From the NCBI RefSeq assembly GCF_900142965.1, contig NZ_FRCQ01000013.1, forward strand, positions 110,308-174,307: a DNA stretch of 64,000 bases. The letters run 5' to 3'. Numbering within the stretch: the first letter of the stretch is position 1; each line of letters begins with the position of its first letter. Below, in pieces: positions 19,007 to 29,160 of the stretch. The DNA comes from Rhizobacter sp. OV335 (lineage in GTDB: Bacteria; Pseudomonadota; Gammaproteobacteria; Burkholderiales; Burkholderiaceae_C). Position numbers and translations under genes: made by a program. A model generated the notes under the pieces. That model worked only from the letters and a program-made list of their open reading frames with translations, was not told the origin of the DNA and did no database searches.

Positions 19007-20191
19007 TCAGAGCTTGCAGCCGCGGGCTGGGTCGGCGAGGGCCTTCACGGCGATCGACTTGAACTCGTTGTTCGGGCCCTTCGCCTCGCGCAGGTACATG
19101 TCCTGCACCGGGTTGCCGGCCGCCGACAGCGTGAACTTGCCGCGCGGGCTGTCGACCGTCGTCTTGTGCATCGCGGTCGTCAGCGCCTCGCGCTTCGAGA
19201 GGTCGCCCTTCACCGCGTTCAGGCCGGCCGCGAGGATCTGCGCGGCGTCGTAGCCCTGCACCGCGTAGACGTCGGCGTTTGCCTTGTACGCGAGCGCGAA
19301 GCTCTTGCGGAACGCGTTGTTGCGCGGCGTGTCGAGGTTGTCGGCATAGTGCAGCGTGGTCTGCAGGCCCTGCGCGGCGGCACCCTGCGCCTCGAGCGTG
19401 CCGTCGGTCAGGAAGCCCGAGCCGTACAGCGGGATCGTCTTGTTCAGGCCCGCGGCCGCGTAGTCCTTGACGAACTTCACCGCGCCGCCGCCGGCGAAGA
19501 ACGCGAACACCGCATCGGGCTTCTGCGCGGCGATCTCGGTCAGCAGTGCCTGGAACTCGACGTTCGGGAACGGCAGGTTCAGGTCCTTGACGACCTTGCC
19601 GCCACCCTTCTCGAAGGCCTCGGTGAAGCCCTTCACGGTCTCGCTGCCGGCCGCATAGTTCCAGGTGATCGTCATCGCACGCTTGTGGCCCTTCTGCGCC
19701 ACCACGACACCGGTGGAGTAGCCCGGCTGCCAGTTCGAGAACGAGCTGCGCACGATGTTCGGCGAGCACAGCGGGCCGGTGATCGCGTCGGCGCCGGCGT
19801 TCGGGATGATCAGCAGCGTGTTGCTCTCCTTCGCCGCCTTGGCCATGCCGAGCGCGACGCCCGAATGCACGGTGCCGACCAGCACGTCGACCTGGTCGCG
19901 CTTGATCAGCTTGTTGACGTTGTCGGTCGCCTTGGCCGGCTCGGATTCGTCGTCGACCTTGAAGTACTGGATCTCGCGGCCGCCGAGCTTGCCGCCTTGT
20001 TCCTGCACGTAGAGCTTGAAGCCGGCCTCGATCATGTTGCCCAGGCTCGCGTAGGTGCCGGTGTAGGGCAGCATGAAGCCCACCTTGACCGGCCCGGTGG
20101 CGGCCTGCGCGCGGGCCTCGCCCGTCATCGCCAACGTCATCGCCAATGTCGTCGCCAGGGCGGCCGCGGCCGACAGTTTGATCAGGTGCAT
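19007..20191 (-). CDS. LIV-type ABC transporter periplasmic substrate-binding protein, probable benzoate uptake
   Basis: The 394-residue Peripla_BP_6 family protein has signal peptide MHLIKLSAAAALATTLAM...ARAQA, whose hydrophobic core contains a small repeat (TLAMTLAM). The mature domain opens VKVGFMLPYTGTYASLG, as in LivK/J-type receptors for amino, aliphatic or aromatic acids. It lies 18 bp after the alpha/beta hydrolase in the ligase operon. The substrate is inferred from context only. Confidence 0.9.
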   Translation of the reverse strand: MHLIKLSAAAALATTLAMTLAMTGEARAQAATGPVKVGFMLPYTGTYASLGNMIEAGFKLYVQEQGGKLGGREIQYFKVDDESEPAKATDNVNKLIKRDQVDVLVGTVHSGVALGMAKAAKESNTLLIIPNAGADAITGPLCSPNIVRSSFSNWQPGYSTGVVVAQKGHKRAMTITWNYAAGSETVKGFTEAFEKGGGKVVKDLNLPFPNVEFQALLTEIAAQKPDAVFAFFAGGGAVKFVKDYAAAGLNKTIPLYGSGFLTDGTLEAQGAAAQGLQTTLHYADNLDTPRNNAFRKSFALAYKANADVYAVQGYDAAQILAAGLNAVKGDLSKREALTTAMHKTTVDSPRGKFTLSAAGNPVQDMYLREAKGPNNEFKSIAVKALADPARGCKL

Positions 20192-20209
20192 GCCAATCTC
20201 CGTTGAGGT

Positions 20210-21025
20210 TCAGGTCTCGGTGGTCTCAGGACTTCCGGTGATGAAGCGGCCGACCTCGCGGATCACGACGTCGGCCTGGTCGCGGTGCGGCGAATGGCCG
20301 CATTCCACCAGCTCCAGCAGCCGCGTCTGCGGCACGCGCCGCGCGATGCCGCGGATCTGCTCCAGCGTACCGTACTCATCGTCGACGCCTTGCACCGCCA
20401 GCACCGGGCAGGTGATTGCGGGCAGCTCGTCCTCGATGGTCCAGCCGCGGAACTCGGGTGCCAGCCAGATGTCGTTCCAGCCGCGGAAGGCCGATTCCGC
20501 GTCCGCATGGTAGCGCCCGAGGCGCTGCGGAAGGTCGGTGGTTTCATAGGTGTTGCGGGCCCGTTCGATGCTCGCGATGCTGAGGTCTTCGACGCGGATG
20601 TGCGGTGCCATCGCGACCACGCCGGCGGTGGCGTGCGACGCGGCATGCAGCAGCGCGATGCTGCCGCCGTCGCTGTGGCCGAACAGCCAGGGCCGCGTGA
20701 CGCCGAGCTGCAGCAGCAGCGCCGGCAGCACCTCGCGCGCCTGGGTGTGCATGAAGTCGACCGGCCAGCGCTCGCCGCGCGGCTTCGGCGTCGACTGGCC
20801 GTAGCCGTAGCGCGAATACACCAGGCCGCGCAGGCCGTGCGCCTCGCACAGGTGGCGCGGGAAGTTCTTCCACATCGCGAGCGAGCCCAGCCCTTCGTGC
20901 AGGAACACGACGACCGGCCGGGTCGACGCGGCATCGCCGACCCATTGGTATTCGAGGCGCAGCGGCTGGCCGCGCCCGGCGAGTTCGGCGAACTGGATGG
21001 GCTCGGCGTAACGGCGTCCGACCAT
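20210..21025 (-). CDS. Alpha/beta-fold hydrolase in the benzoate operon
   Basis: The 271-residue hydrolase has the oxyanion-hole region FLHEGLGSLAMW, nucleophile elbow GHSDGG, acid in VDDEYGTLEQ and the catalytic His in ECGHSPHRD. There is no signal peptide, so it is cytoplasmic. It starts 3 bp after the ligase stop. An enol-lactone or thioester hydrolase helping the box route is a reasonable guess, since hydrolases of this type accompany box genes in Azoarcus, but the substrate is not shown by the sequence. Confidence 0.88.
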   Translation of the reverse strand: MVGRRYAEPIQFAELAGRGQPLRLEYQWVGDAASTRPVVVFLHEGLGSLAMWKNFPRHLCEAHGLRGLVYSRYGYGQSTPKPRGERWPVDFMHTQAREVLPALLLQLGVTRPWLFGHSDGGSIALLHAASHATAGVVAMAPHIRVEDLSIASIERARNTYETTDLPQRLGRYHADAESAFRGWNDIWLAPEFRGWTIEDELPAITCPVLAVQGVDDEYGTLEQIRGIARRVPQTRLLELVECGHSPHRDQADVVIREVGRFITGSPETTET

Positions 21026-21028
21026 GCG

Positions 21029-22606
21029 TCAGGCGGTGGTGTCGCTCGCCGCGCCCAGCGCACGCAGCTTGAAGCGCTGGATCTTGCCGGTCGCGGTCTT
21101 CGGCAGCTCGGTCGTGAAGACGATCTCGCGCGGCGTCTTGTGCGGCGCGAGCCGCGTCTTCACGAAGGCCTTCAACGCGGCCTCGAGTTCGGCGCCCACC
21201 GCATGGCCCTGGTTCGGCACGACATAGGCGCGCGTCTTCGTCAGCCCCTGCGCATCGGCCAGGCCGATCACCGCGCACTCCATCACCGCCGCGTGGCCCA
21301 TCAGCGCCGATTCGACCTCGATCGGCGACACGTACTGCCCGCTGACCTTCAGCATGTCGTCGCTGCGGCCGGCGTAGGTGTACCAGCCGTCGGCATCGAC
21401 CACGTACTTGTCGCCGCTGCGCACCCAGTCGCCCTGGAAGGTCGAGCGCGTCTTGTCGCGGCTGTTCCAGTAGAGCAGCGCGGCACTCGGGCCGCGGATG
21501 AACAGGTCGCCGATCTCGCCGGGCGCGGCCGGCCGGCCGTCGTCGGCGCGCAGTTCGAGTTCGTAGCCCGGCACCGGCTTGCCGGTGCTGCCGTAGCGCA
21601 GCGCGCCGGCACGGTTCGACAGGAAGATGTGCAGCATCTCGGTCGAGCCGATGCCGTCGAGCACGTCGCAGCCGAAGTGCTTGCTGAAGCGCTCGCCGAC
21701 CTCGCGCGGCAGCGCCTCACCGGCCGAGGCGCAGACGCGCAGCGAGACCGCACTGCGCGGCGGCAGGGCCTCGTTCGCGAGCAGTGCGACGTACAGCGTC
21801 GGCACGCCGCAGAACACGGTCGGGCGGTGCTGCGTCAGGCGCTTGAAGACCGCGGCCGGCGTCGGCCGCTCGGCCATCAGCACGACGGTCGCGCCGACGC
21901 TCAGCGGAAAGGTCAGCGCGTTGCCGAGCCCGTACGCGAAGAACAGCTTGGCGGCCGAGAACACGGTGTCGTCCTCGCGCACGCCGAGCACCGGCTGGCC
22001 GTACAGCGCGGCCGTCCAGTACAGGTTGGCATGGCTGTGCACCGTGCCCTTGGGCTTGCCGGTGGAGCCGGACGAGTAGAGCCAGAACGCGAAGTCGTCG
22101 GCGTGCGTGTCGGCGGGGGCGGCGAGCGGCGGGGTGTCGAGCAGCGCGCTGAAGGCGATGCTGCCGTCGGCGGGCGCGGCACCGGACATCACGATGGCCG
22201 GTTTGTCATCGAGGGCCGCCAGCGCCTGCTGCGCCACCGGCCACAGTGCGCCCGACACCACGAGCGCGCGGGCCCGGCTGTGCGCGAGCATGTAGGTGTA
22301 GTCGCCGGCCGGCAGCAGCGTGTTGACCGGCACCGGCACGATGCCGGCATACAGCGCGCCGAGGAACGCGACCGGCAGGTCCACCGTGTCCAGCATCAGC
22401 AGCAGCACGCGGTCCTCGCGGCGCAGGCCCAGGCGCAGCAGCCCGGCGGCGCAGCGCCTCACGCGATCGGCCAGCTCGCCGTAGCTGAGGCGGGTGTCGT
22501 CATCGATGTAGGCGGTCTTCGCGGCGCGGCCCGCGTTGCGCTGCAGCAGGTGGGCTGCGATGTTGAATCGTTCGGGCGGCGCATCCACGGCGAGGTTCGG
22601 GGCCAT
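21029..22606 (-). CDS. bclA: Benzoate-CoA ligase
   Basis: This enzyme activates benzoate with ATP and CoA to benzoyl-CoA, the entry step of the box pathway. The 525-residue ANL-family protein starts MAPNLAVDAPPERFNIAAHLL. Adenylation motifs are YSSGSTGKPKGTVHSHAN, YGSTGKPVPGYELELR and SGDKYVVDADGWYTYAGRSDDMLKVSG, with the catalytic lysine in PKTATGKIQRF. AGGAGAACAGC precedes the ATG, supporting this start over an in-frame ATG at 22714. It heads a seven-gene leftward operon, divergent from boxR. Confidence 0.94.
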   Translation of the reverse strand: MAPNLAVDAPPERFNIAAHLLQRNAGRAAKTAYIDDDTRLSYGELADRVRRCAAGLLRLGLRREDRVLLLMLDTVDLPVAFLGALYAGIVPVPVNTLLPAGDYTYMLAHSRARALVVSGALWPVAQQALAALDDKPAIVMSGAAPADGSIAFSALLDTPPLAAPADTHADDFAFWLYSSGSTGKPKGTVHSHANLYWTAALYGQPVLGVREDDTVFSAAKLFFAYGLGNALTFPLSVGATVVLMAERPTPAAVFKRLTQHRPTVFCGVPTLYVALLANEALPPRSAVSLRVCASAGEALPREVGERFSKHFGCDVLDGIGSTEMLHIFLSNRAGALRYGSTGKPVPGYELELRADDGRPAAPGEIGDLFIRGPSAALLYWNSRDKTRSTFQGDWVRSGDKYVVDADGWYTYAGRSDDMLKVSGQYVSPIEVESALMGHAAVMECAVIGLADAQGLTKTRAYVVPNQGHAVGAELEAALKAFVKTRLAPHKTPREIVFTTELPKTATGKIQRFKLRALGAASDTTA

Positions 22607-22902
22607 GCTGTTCTCCTGACGGTCAATCGGCCCGGATGCCGGGGCGGACCTGCAAGGCCACCCGCGTCGCGACAGCTGGGGCCGCCGGGACGGCCGGCCG
22701 CGTTTGTACCTCAAGCGCGCCGGGGCCGAACCGTCCGCGCCGCAACTTCGTCTGAATGGACCCTGGGGTGGGTTCGCACTGGCGTCTCACGGCGATCTCC
22801 GCATAATGCATTCACGGACAGTGCAATCAGCCATTGATGCAATATGTTGCACTGAAACCAGTATAGCCAGCAGTCCCGATCGACCTCGTTACGGACATAC
22901 CC
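22607..22902. other. bclA-boxR divergent intergenic region
   Basis: This 296-bp region has no supported gene. The right half (22795-22870) is AT-richer than its surroundings and contains four TGCA copies. The left part would be a leader of more than 200 bases for bclA if the promoter at 22841-22869 is used. An in-frame upstream extension of bclA to 22714 lacks family similarity. Confidence 0.6.
22833..22869 (-). promoter_or_regulatory. Putative BoxR-type operator and leftward promoter for bclA
   Basis: TGCA at 22838-22841 and 22848-22851 are separated by six bases (TGCA-N6-TGCA). Read leftward, TGGCTA (22864-22869), 17 bp and CATATT (22841-22846) make a weak -35/-10 whose -10 lies between the two TGCA units, in the same register as at 23841-23854. 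Further TGCA copies lie at 22822-22825 and 22807-22810. In Azoarcus, BoxR/BzdR-type regulators are reported to recognise TGCA-containing repeats; its use here is inferred. Confidence 0.55.
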
Positions 22903-23826
22903 TTGGACCGATTCCCGAACTCGCCGCCCGCGCCGGAAGGCGATTCCGACCCGACCGCCAACAAGGACCCATTCCTCGCCTCGCTGGGCGAGCGAACGCG
23001 TGCGCTGCGATCGCGGCGCGGCCTGACACGCAAGAGCCTGGCCAAGGTGGCCGACGTGTCGGAGCGGCACCTGGCCAATGTCGAGATGGGGGTCGGCAAT
23101 GCGTCGATCCAGTTCCTGCGCCAACTGGCACAGGCGCTCAACTGCACGCTGGCCGAGCTGGTCGGCGACGAGACCGCCAGCTCGCCGGAGTGGCTGATGA
23201 TCCGCGAGATCTTGCGCGGCCGCAGCGAATCCGAGCTGGCGCAGGCGCGCTCGGCGCTGGCCTCGGTGTTCGGGGCGCCGGCCAGCCAGGCGGCGCGACG
23301 CCAGCGGGTCGCGCTGATCGGCCTGCGCGGCGCCGGCAAGAGCACGCTCGGCAAGATGCTGGCCGACAGCTGGGCCGTGCCCTTCGTCGAGCTGAACCGC
23401 CACATCGAGACGGTGGCCGGCTGCAGCGTCTCCGAGATCCATTCGCTGTACGGGCCGGCGGCCTACCGGCGCTACGAGCGGCGTGCGCTGGAAGAGTGCA
23501 TCCAGCGCTTCCCGCGTGCGGTGATCGCGACGCCCGGCGGGGTCGTCTCCGACCCGGCCACCTTCAACATGCTGCTGGCGCATTGCTACACCGTGTGGGT
23601 GCGCGCCTCGCCCGAAGAGCACATGAACCGCGTGCTGGCGCAGGGCGACACCCGCCCGATGTCGGGCAACGCCGAAGCGATGAACGACCTGCGGCGCATC
23701 CTCGAGAGCCGCGCGGCCTTCTACTCGAAAGCCGACGAGGTGTTCGACACCAGCGACAAGACCATGGAGACCGCGTTCGTGGCCCTGCAGGACCAATTGA
23801 GGGGCACGATCCGGCTGGCGGGTTGA
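22903..23826 (+). CDS. boxR: BoxR transcriptional regulator (XRE HTH plus shikimate-kinase-like domain)
   Basis: BoxR represses box genes and responds to benzoyl-CoA in Azoarcus. The 307-residue protein has an XRE-type HTH (about residues 28-85; RRGLTRKSLAKVADVSERHLANVE), a linker and a shikimate-kinase-like domain with P-loop GLRGAGKST, the architecture of BoxR/BzdR. The start is TTG at 22903, with no ATG or GTG nearby, so the exact start is less certain. Its stop overlaps the -35 of a putative boxC promoter. Confidence 0.93.
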   Translation: MDRFPNSPPAPEGDSDPTANKDPFLASLGERTRALRSRRGLTRKSLAKVADVSERHLANVEMGVGNASIQFLRQLAQALNCTLAELVGDETASSPEWLMIREILRGRSESELAQARSALASVFGAPASQAARRQRVALIGLRGAGKSTLGKMLADSWAVPFVELNRHIETVAGCSVSEIHSLYGPAAYRRYERRALEECIQRFPRAVIATPGGVVSDPATFNMLLAHCYTVWVRASPEEHMNRVLAQGDTRPMSGNAEAMNDLRRILESRAAFYSKADEVFDTSDKTMETAFVALQDQLRGTIRLAG

Positions 23827-23874
23827 CGCTCGGCGTGACATGCACTAAATTGCATCTCTATTGCCGAGCGTGCA
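23823..23874 (+). promoter_or_regulatory. Putative boxC promoter overlapped by TGCA-N6-TGCA operator
   Basis: TTGACG (23823-23828), 17 bp, TAAATT (23846-23851) is a good sigma70 promoter. Its -10 is flanked by TGCA at 23841-23844 and 23851-23854 (six bases apart), and a third TGCA lies at 23871-23874, exactly 20 bp on, in the same helical phase. Repressor bound here would cover the -10. The -35 sits over the boxR stop codon. Confidence 0.65.
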
Positions 23875-23901
23875 GCATACTGCCGTTCGCTGGAGATGCC
23901 C

Positions 23902-25584
23902 ATGAGTGCTGTCGCTGAGCCTGTCGTTGCCCCTGTCGCCCCCGTTGATTACGAAACCCATCCGGACCGCTACCGCCACTGGCGCCTGAGCGTCGAAGGC
24001 GCCGTCGCCACGCTGGTGCTGAGCGTCAGCGAAGACGGCGGGCTGCGCGCGGGCTACAAGCTGAAGCTCAACAGCTACGACCTCGGCGTCGACATCGAGC
24101 TGCACGATGCGGTGCAGCGCATCCGCTTCGAGCACCCGGCGGTGCGCACCGTGATCATCACCAGTGGCCGCGAGCGGGTGTTCTGCTCGGGCGCCAACAT
24201 CTTCATGCTCGGCCTGTCCAGCCACGGCTGGAAGGTCAACTTCTGCAAGTTCACGAACGAGACGCGCAACGGGCTCGAAGACAGCAGCCGGCACGGCGGC
24301 CTGAAGTTCCTGGCCGCCGTCAACGGCGCCTGCGCCGGCGGCGGCTACGAACTGGCGGCGGCCTGCGACGAGATCATCCTGGTCGACGACCGCTCGTCGG
24401 CCGTCAGCCTGCCCGAGGTACCGCTGCTCGGCGTGCTGCCGGGCACCGGCGGGCTGACGCGCCTGACCGACAAGCGCCGCGTGCGCCACGACCATGCCGA
24501 CATCTTCTGCACCACCAGCGAAGGCGTGCGCGGCAAGAAGGCGGTCGACTGGCGCCTGGTCGATGAAGCCGTGAAGACGCAGGCCTTCGCGCAGCGCGTG
24601 CAGGAGCGAGCGCGCGAGCTGGCCGCGTCGAGCGACCGGCCGGCTGACGGGCGCGGCGTGCCGTTGCCGCGGCTCGTGAAGCAGGTGTCGGCGGACGGCA
24701 TCGCCTACGGCCACGTCGACGTGCAGATCGACCGCGCCGCGCGCCACGCGACGCTGACTGTGCATGCCCCCGCTGGTGCGCAGCCGGCCGACCTCGCCGG
24801 CATCGAAGCCGCCGGTGCCGCCTGGTACCCGCTGCAGATGGCCCGCGAACTCGACGACGTGATCCTTCACCTGCGCACCAACGAACCCGAGATCGGCACC
24901 TGGCTGCTGAAGACGCAGGGCAGCGTCGACGCGGTGCTCGCGATGGACGCGGCGCTGCAGGCGCACCAGGCGCATTGGCTGGTGCGCGAGACCATCGGCC
25001 TGCTGCGCCGCACGCTGGCGCGGCTCGACGTGTCGTCGCGCTCGCTGTTCGCGCTGGTCGACCGTGGCTCGTGCTTCGCCGGCTCGCTGCTCGAGATTGC
25101 TCTCGCGGCCGACCGCATCTACATGCTGGCCCTGCCCGACGAGCCCGTCGCGGCGCCGAAGATCGCGCTGTCGCCGTTCAACTTCGACGCACTGCAGATG
25201 GTCAGCCGCGAGACGCGCCTGCAGCGCCGCTTCCACCGCGATGCCGGCGAGATCGCCGCGGTGCAGGCCACGCAGGGCCGCGTGCTCGATGCCGACGAGG
25301 CGCTCGCGCTCGGCCTCGTCACCGCGGCGCCCGACGACATCGACTGGGCCGACGAGATCCGCATCGCCGTCGAGGAGCGGGCGAGCCTGTCGCCCGACGC
25401 GCTGACCGGCCTGGAGGCCAACCTGCGCTTCGCCGGCACCGAGAGCATGGAGACCCGCATCTTCGGCCGCCTGACCGCATGGCAGAACTGGATCTTCAAC
25501 CGCCCGAACGCCGTCGGCGAGGCCGGCGCGCTCAAGGTCTACGGCACCGGGCACAAGGCCCAGTTCGACTGGAAACGCGTCTAG
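23902..25584 (+). CDS. boxC: 2,3-epoxybenzoyl-CoA dihydrolase (benzoyl-CoA-dihydrodiol lyase) BoxC
   Basis: BoxC hydrolytically opens the ring of 2,3-epoxybenzoyl-CoA, releasing formate and giving 3,4-dehydroadipyl-CoA semialdehyde. It is a long crotonase-fold protein (560 aa) with the N-terminal domain SGRERVFCSGANIFMLG and oxyanion-hole region NGACAGGGYELAAACDEI, plus a second crotonase-like half. GGAG at 23892-23895 is spaced 6 bp from the ATG at 23902 but abuts the ATG at 23896, so 23902 is preferred. It is the first gene of boxCBA. Confidence 0.95.
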   Translation: MSAVAEPVVAPVAPVDYETHPDRYRHWRLSVEGAVATLVLSVSEDGGLRAGYKLKLNSYDLGVDIELHDAVQRIRFEHPAVRTVIITSGRERVFCSGANIFMLGLSSHGWKVNFCKFTNETRNGLEDSSRHGGLKFLAAVNGACAGGGYELAAACDEIILVDDRSSAVSLPEVPLLGVLPGTGGLTRLTDKRRVRHDHADIFCTTSEGVRGKKAVDWRLVDEAVKTQAFAQRVQERARELAASSDRPADGRGVPLPRLVKQVSADGIAYGHVDVQIDRAARHATLTVHAPAGAQPADLAGIEAAGAAWYPLQMARELDDVILHLRTNEPEIGTWLLKTQGSVDAVLAMDAALQAHQAHWLVRETIGLLRRTLARLDVSSRSLFALVDRGSCFAGSLLEIALAADRIYMLALPDEPVAAPKIALSPFNFDALQMVSRETRLQRRFHRDAGEIAAVQATQGRVLDADEALALGLVTAAPDDIDWADEIRIAVEERASLSPDALTGLEANLRFAGTESMETRIFGRLTAWQNWIFNRPNAVGEAGALKVYGTGHKAQFDWKRV

Positions 25585-25600
25585 GCCGATCGAACACCCT

Positions 25601-25627
25601 CCGTTCGCACTGAGCCTGTCGAAGTGC
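25601..25627. repeat. REP-like hairpin unit upstream of boxB
   Basis: CCGTTCGCACTGAGCCTGTC followed by GAAGTGC contains arms GCACT and AGTGC around the core TGAGCCTGTCGA. The same core with different but complementary arms occurs twice at 35423-35472. It lies in the 63-bp boxC-boxB gap, overlapping the rejected GTG at 25624. Confidence 0.7.
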
Positions 25628-25647
25628 AGCGCAACGAAACCAAGTCC

Positions 25648-27075
<1,428 letters not shown>

Positions 27076-27082
27076 GGATGTG

Positions 27083-28315
27083 ATGGACCCCGTCGTCTTC
27101 ATCCAGCAGCACCTGATCGACCCCGAGGTCTGCATCCGCTGCAACACCTGCGAGGAGACCTGCCCGGTCGATGCGATCACGCACGACGACCGCAACTACG
27201 TCGTCGACGCGGCCATCTGCAACGGCTGCCAGGCCTGCGTGTCGCCGTGCCCCACCGGCAGCATCGACCACTGGCACCCGGTGCCGAAGGCGGCGGCCTA
27301 TTCGATCGAGGCCCAGTTCGGCTGGGACGAGCTGCCGCCGAAGCAGGCGGTGCCGGCGCTCGCGCAGGACCCGGCGGAGGTCGGTGCGCCGCCGTCGGTC
27401 GACGTGCCGCCGCAGGCGAATGCCGCGGTGTCGCCGAGTTCGCCGAGGCCACCGTGGTCGGCCGCGCACCCGTACCTGAACCTGCACACGCTGAAGAAGC
27501 CGGTGCAGGCGACGGTGGCCGGCAATTTCCGGCTGACCGCGGCCGATGCCGAAGGCGACATCCACCACCTGGTGCTCGACTTCGGCACGCAGTTCTTTCC
27601 GCTGCTCGAAGGCCAGGCCATCGGCATCGCGCCGCCCGGCACCGATGCCGCCGGCAGGCCGCACTACCTGCGCATGTACTCGGTCGCCAGCCCGCGCAGC
27701 GGCGAGCGCGAGGGCTACAACAACGTCTCGCTGACGGTGAAGCGGGTGACCAGCGACCACGACGGGCAGCCGGTGCGCGGCGTTGCCTCGAACTACCTGT
27801 GCGACCTGCGCAAGGGCGACACGGTGCAGGTCTGCGGCCCGTTCGGCGACCGCTTCCTGATGCCCAACCATGCGGGCTCGAACCTGCTGATGGTGTGCAC
27901 CGGCACCGGCGCGGCGCCGATGCGGGCGATGACCGAGCACCGGCGCCGGCTGATGGCAGCGGGCAAGCCGGTCTACGCCAGGCTGATGCTGTTCTTCGGT
28001 GCGCGCCGGCCGGAGGAGCTGCCGTACTTCGGACCGCTGACCAAGCTGCCGGCCTCGTTCATCGACACCTCGCTCGCGTTCTCGCGCGTGCCGGGGCAGC
28101 CGCGGCGCTACGTGCAAGATGTGCTGCGCGAGCGCGCGGCCGACGTCGTCGAGCTGCTGCGTGGCGACACCTGCATCTACCTGTGCGGGCTGAAGGGCAT
28201 GGAGACCGGCGTGCTGGAGGCGCTTTCCGACATCTGCGCGGCGGCGGGGCTGGACTGGCCGCCGCTGCACCAGCGCCTGGTCGACGAAGGGCGCTTCCAC
28301 GTCGAGACGTATTGA
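27083..28315 (+). CDS. boxA: Benzoyl-CoA 2,3-epoxidase, reductase subunit BoxA
   Basis: BoxA passes electrons from NADPH through FAD and two iron-sulfur clusters to BoxB. The 410 residues comprise an N-terminal 2[4Fe-4S] ferredoxin part ([15 protein letters not shown] and [14 protein letters not shown]), a proline/alanine linker (about 85-140), then a ferredoxin-NADP reductase domain with RMYSVASPR and [15 protein letters not shown] lies 5 bp before ATG 27083; the gene follows boxB by 7 bp. No boxD aldehyde dehydrogenase follows, so the next step is encoded elsewhere. Confidence 0.95.
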   Translation: MDPVVFIQQHLIDPEVCIRCNTCEETCPVDAITHDDRNYVVDAAICNGCQACVSPCPTGSIDHWHPVPKAAAYSIEAQFGWDELPPKQAVPALAQDPAEVGAPPSVDVPPQANAAVSPSSPRPPWSAAHPYLNLHTLKKPVQATVAGNFRLTAADAEGDIHHLVLDFGTQFFPLLEGQAIGIAPPGTDAAGRPHYLRMYSVASPRSGEREGYNNVSLTVKRVTSDHDGQPVRGVASNYLCDLRKGDTVQVCGPFGDRFLMPNHAGSNLLMVCTGTGAAPMRAMTEHRRRLMAAGKPVYARLMLFFGARRPEELPYFGPLTKLPASFIDTSLAFSRVPGQPRRYVQDVLRERAADVVELLRGDTCIYLCGLKGMETGVLEALSDICAAAGLDWPPLHQRLVDEGRFHVETY

Positions 28316-28386
28316 GGGGTATTCCCTGCTGTGCCTCGGCGTCGTTTGTTTAAGACTCATAACTGTCCAGGCTTCAAGCACCCGCC

Positions 28387-29160
28387 GTGAGCAGCTCCTT
28401 GTTGAACGTTTCCAACGACGGCCCGGTCGCCCACGTCCGCCTGACCCGTCCCGCCAAGCGCAATGCGCTGAACGATGCGCTGATCGCCGAACTGCTGCGC
28501 GTCTTCAGCAGCTTCGACGGCAGCGTGCGCGCCGCGGTGCTGAGCGGCGAGGGTGCGCATTTCTGCGCCGGACTTGACCTCTCCGAACTCGGCGAGCGCA
28601 GCGCTGCCGATGGCATCCTCCACTCGCGGGCCTGGCACGCGGCCTTCGAGCAGATCCAGTTCGGCCGCGTGCCGGTGGTCGCGGTGCTGCACGGCGCGGT
28701 CGTCGGCGGCGGGCTCGAGCTCGCGAGTTCGGCCCACATCCGCGTGGCGGAGCGCAGCAGCTTCTACGGCCTGCCCGAGGGCCAGCGCGGGCTGTTCGTC
28801 GGCGGTGGCGGCTCGGCCCGCATCCCGCGGCTGATAGGCGTCGCCCGCATGAGCGACATGATGCTGACCGGCCGCGTGCACGATGCCGACGAAGGCCAGC
28901 GCATCGGCCTGTCGCAGTACCTGGTCGACGACGGGCAAGGCCTCGCGACTGCGTTCGAACTCGCCCGCAAGATCGCGTCGAACGCGCCGCTGTCGAACTT
29001 CGCGGTGATGCACGCGCTGCCGCGCATCGCCGAGCAGGGCCAGGCGGCCGGGCTGTTCACCGAATCGCTGATGGCCGCGATCGCGCAGGCCGACGATGCG
29101 GCCAAGCAGCGCATGCGCGACTTCCTCGACGGCAAGGCGGGCAAGGTCTTGAAGTCATGA
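28387..29160 (+). CDS. Enoyl-CoA hydratase/isomerase (crotonase) family protein
   Basis: The 257-residue crotonase starts at GTG 28387 (VSSSLLNVSNDGPVAHVRLT). The CoA/oxyanion-hole motifs HFCAGLDLSEL and HGAVVGGGLELASSAHIRVAE are clear, and LPEGQRGLFVGGGGSARIPRLIG holds the position of a catalytic acid. It overlaps the next gene (acyl-CoA ligase) by ATGA, so the pair probably acts on one acyl-CoA. A hydroxycinnamoyl-CoA hydratase/lyase role is possible but not established. Confidence 0.85.
   Translation: MSSSLLNVSNDGPVAHVRLTRPAKRNALNDALIAELLRVFSSFDGSVRAAVLSGEGAHFCAGLDLSELGERSAADGILHSRAWHAAFEQIQFGRVPVVAVLHGAVVGGGLELASSAHIRVAERSSFYGLPEGQRGLFVGGGGSARIPRLIGVARMSDMMLTGRVHDADEGQRIGLSQYLVDDGQGLATAFELARKIASNAPLSNFAVMHALPRIAEQGQAAGLFTESLMAAIAQADDAAKQRMRDFLDGKAGKVLKS

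Noticed and set aside
22807..22825. Additional TGCA copies at 22807 and 22822 as a second BoxR operator
   Set aside because: They are 15 and 16 bp apart from neighbours rather than 10 or 20, so they do not fit the paired N6 arrangement; four-base words recur by chance.
20285..22837. 850-codon plus-strand frame opposite the hydrolase and benzoate-CoA ligase
   Set aside because: Shadow of two genes with clear catalytic motifs and good ribosome-binding sites on the minus strand.
23915..23926. CTGAGCCTGTCG in the boxC N-terminus as a fourth hairpin-repeat copy
   Set aside because: The core matches but the arms do not pair and the following GAAG is missing; chance or decayed, not supportable.
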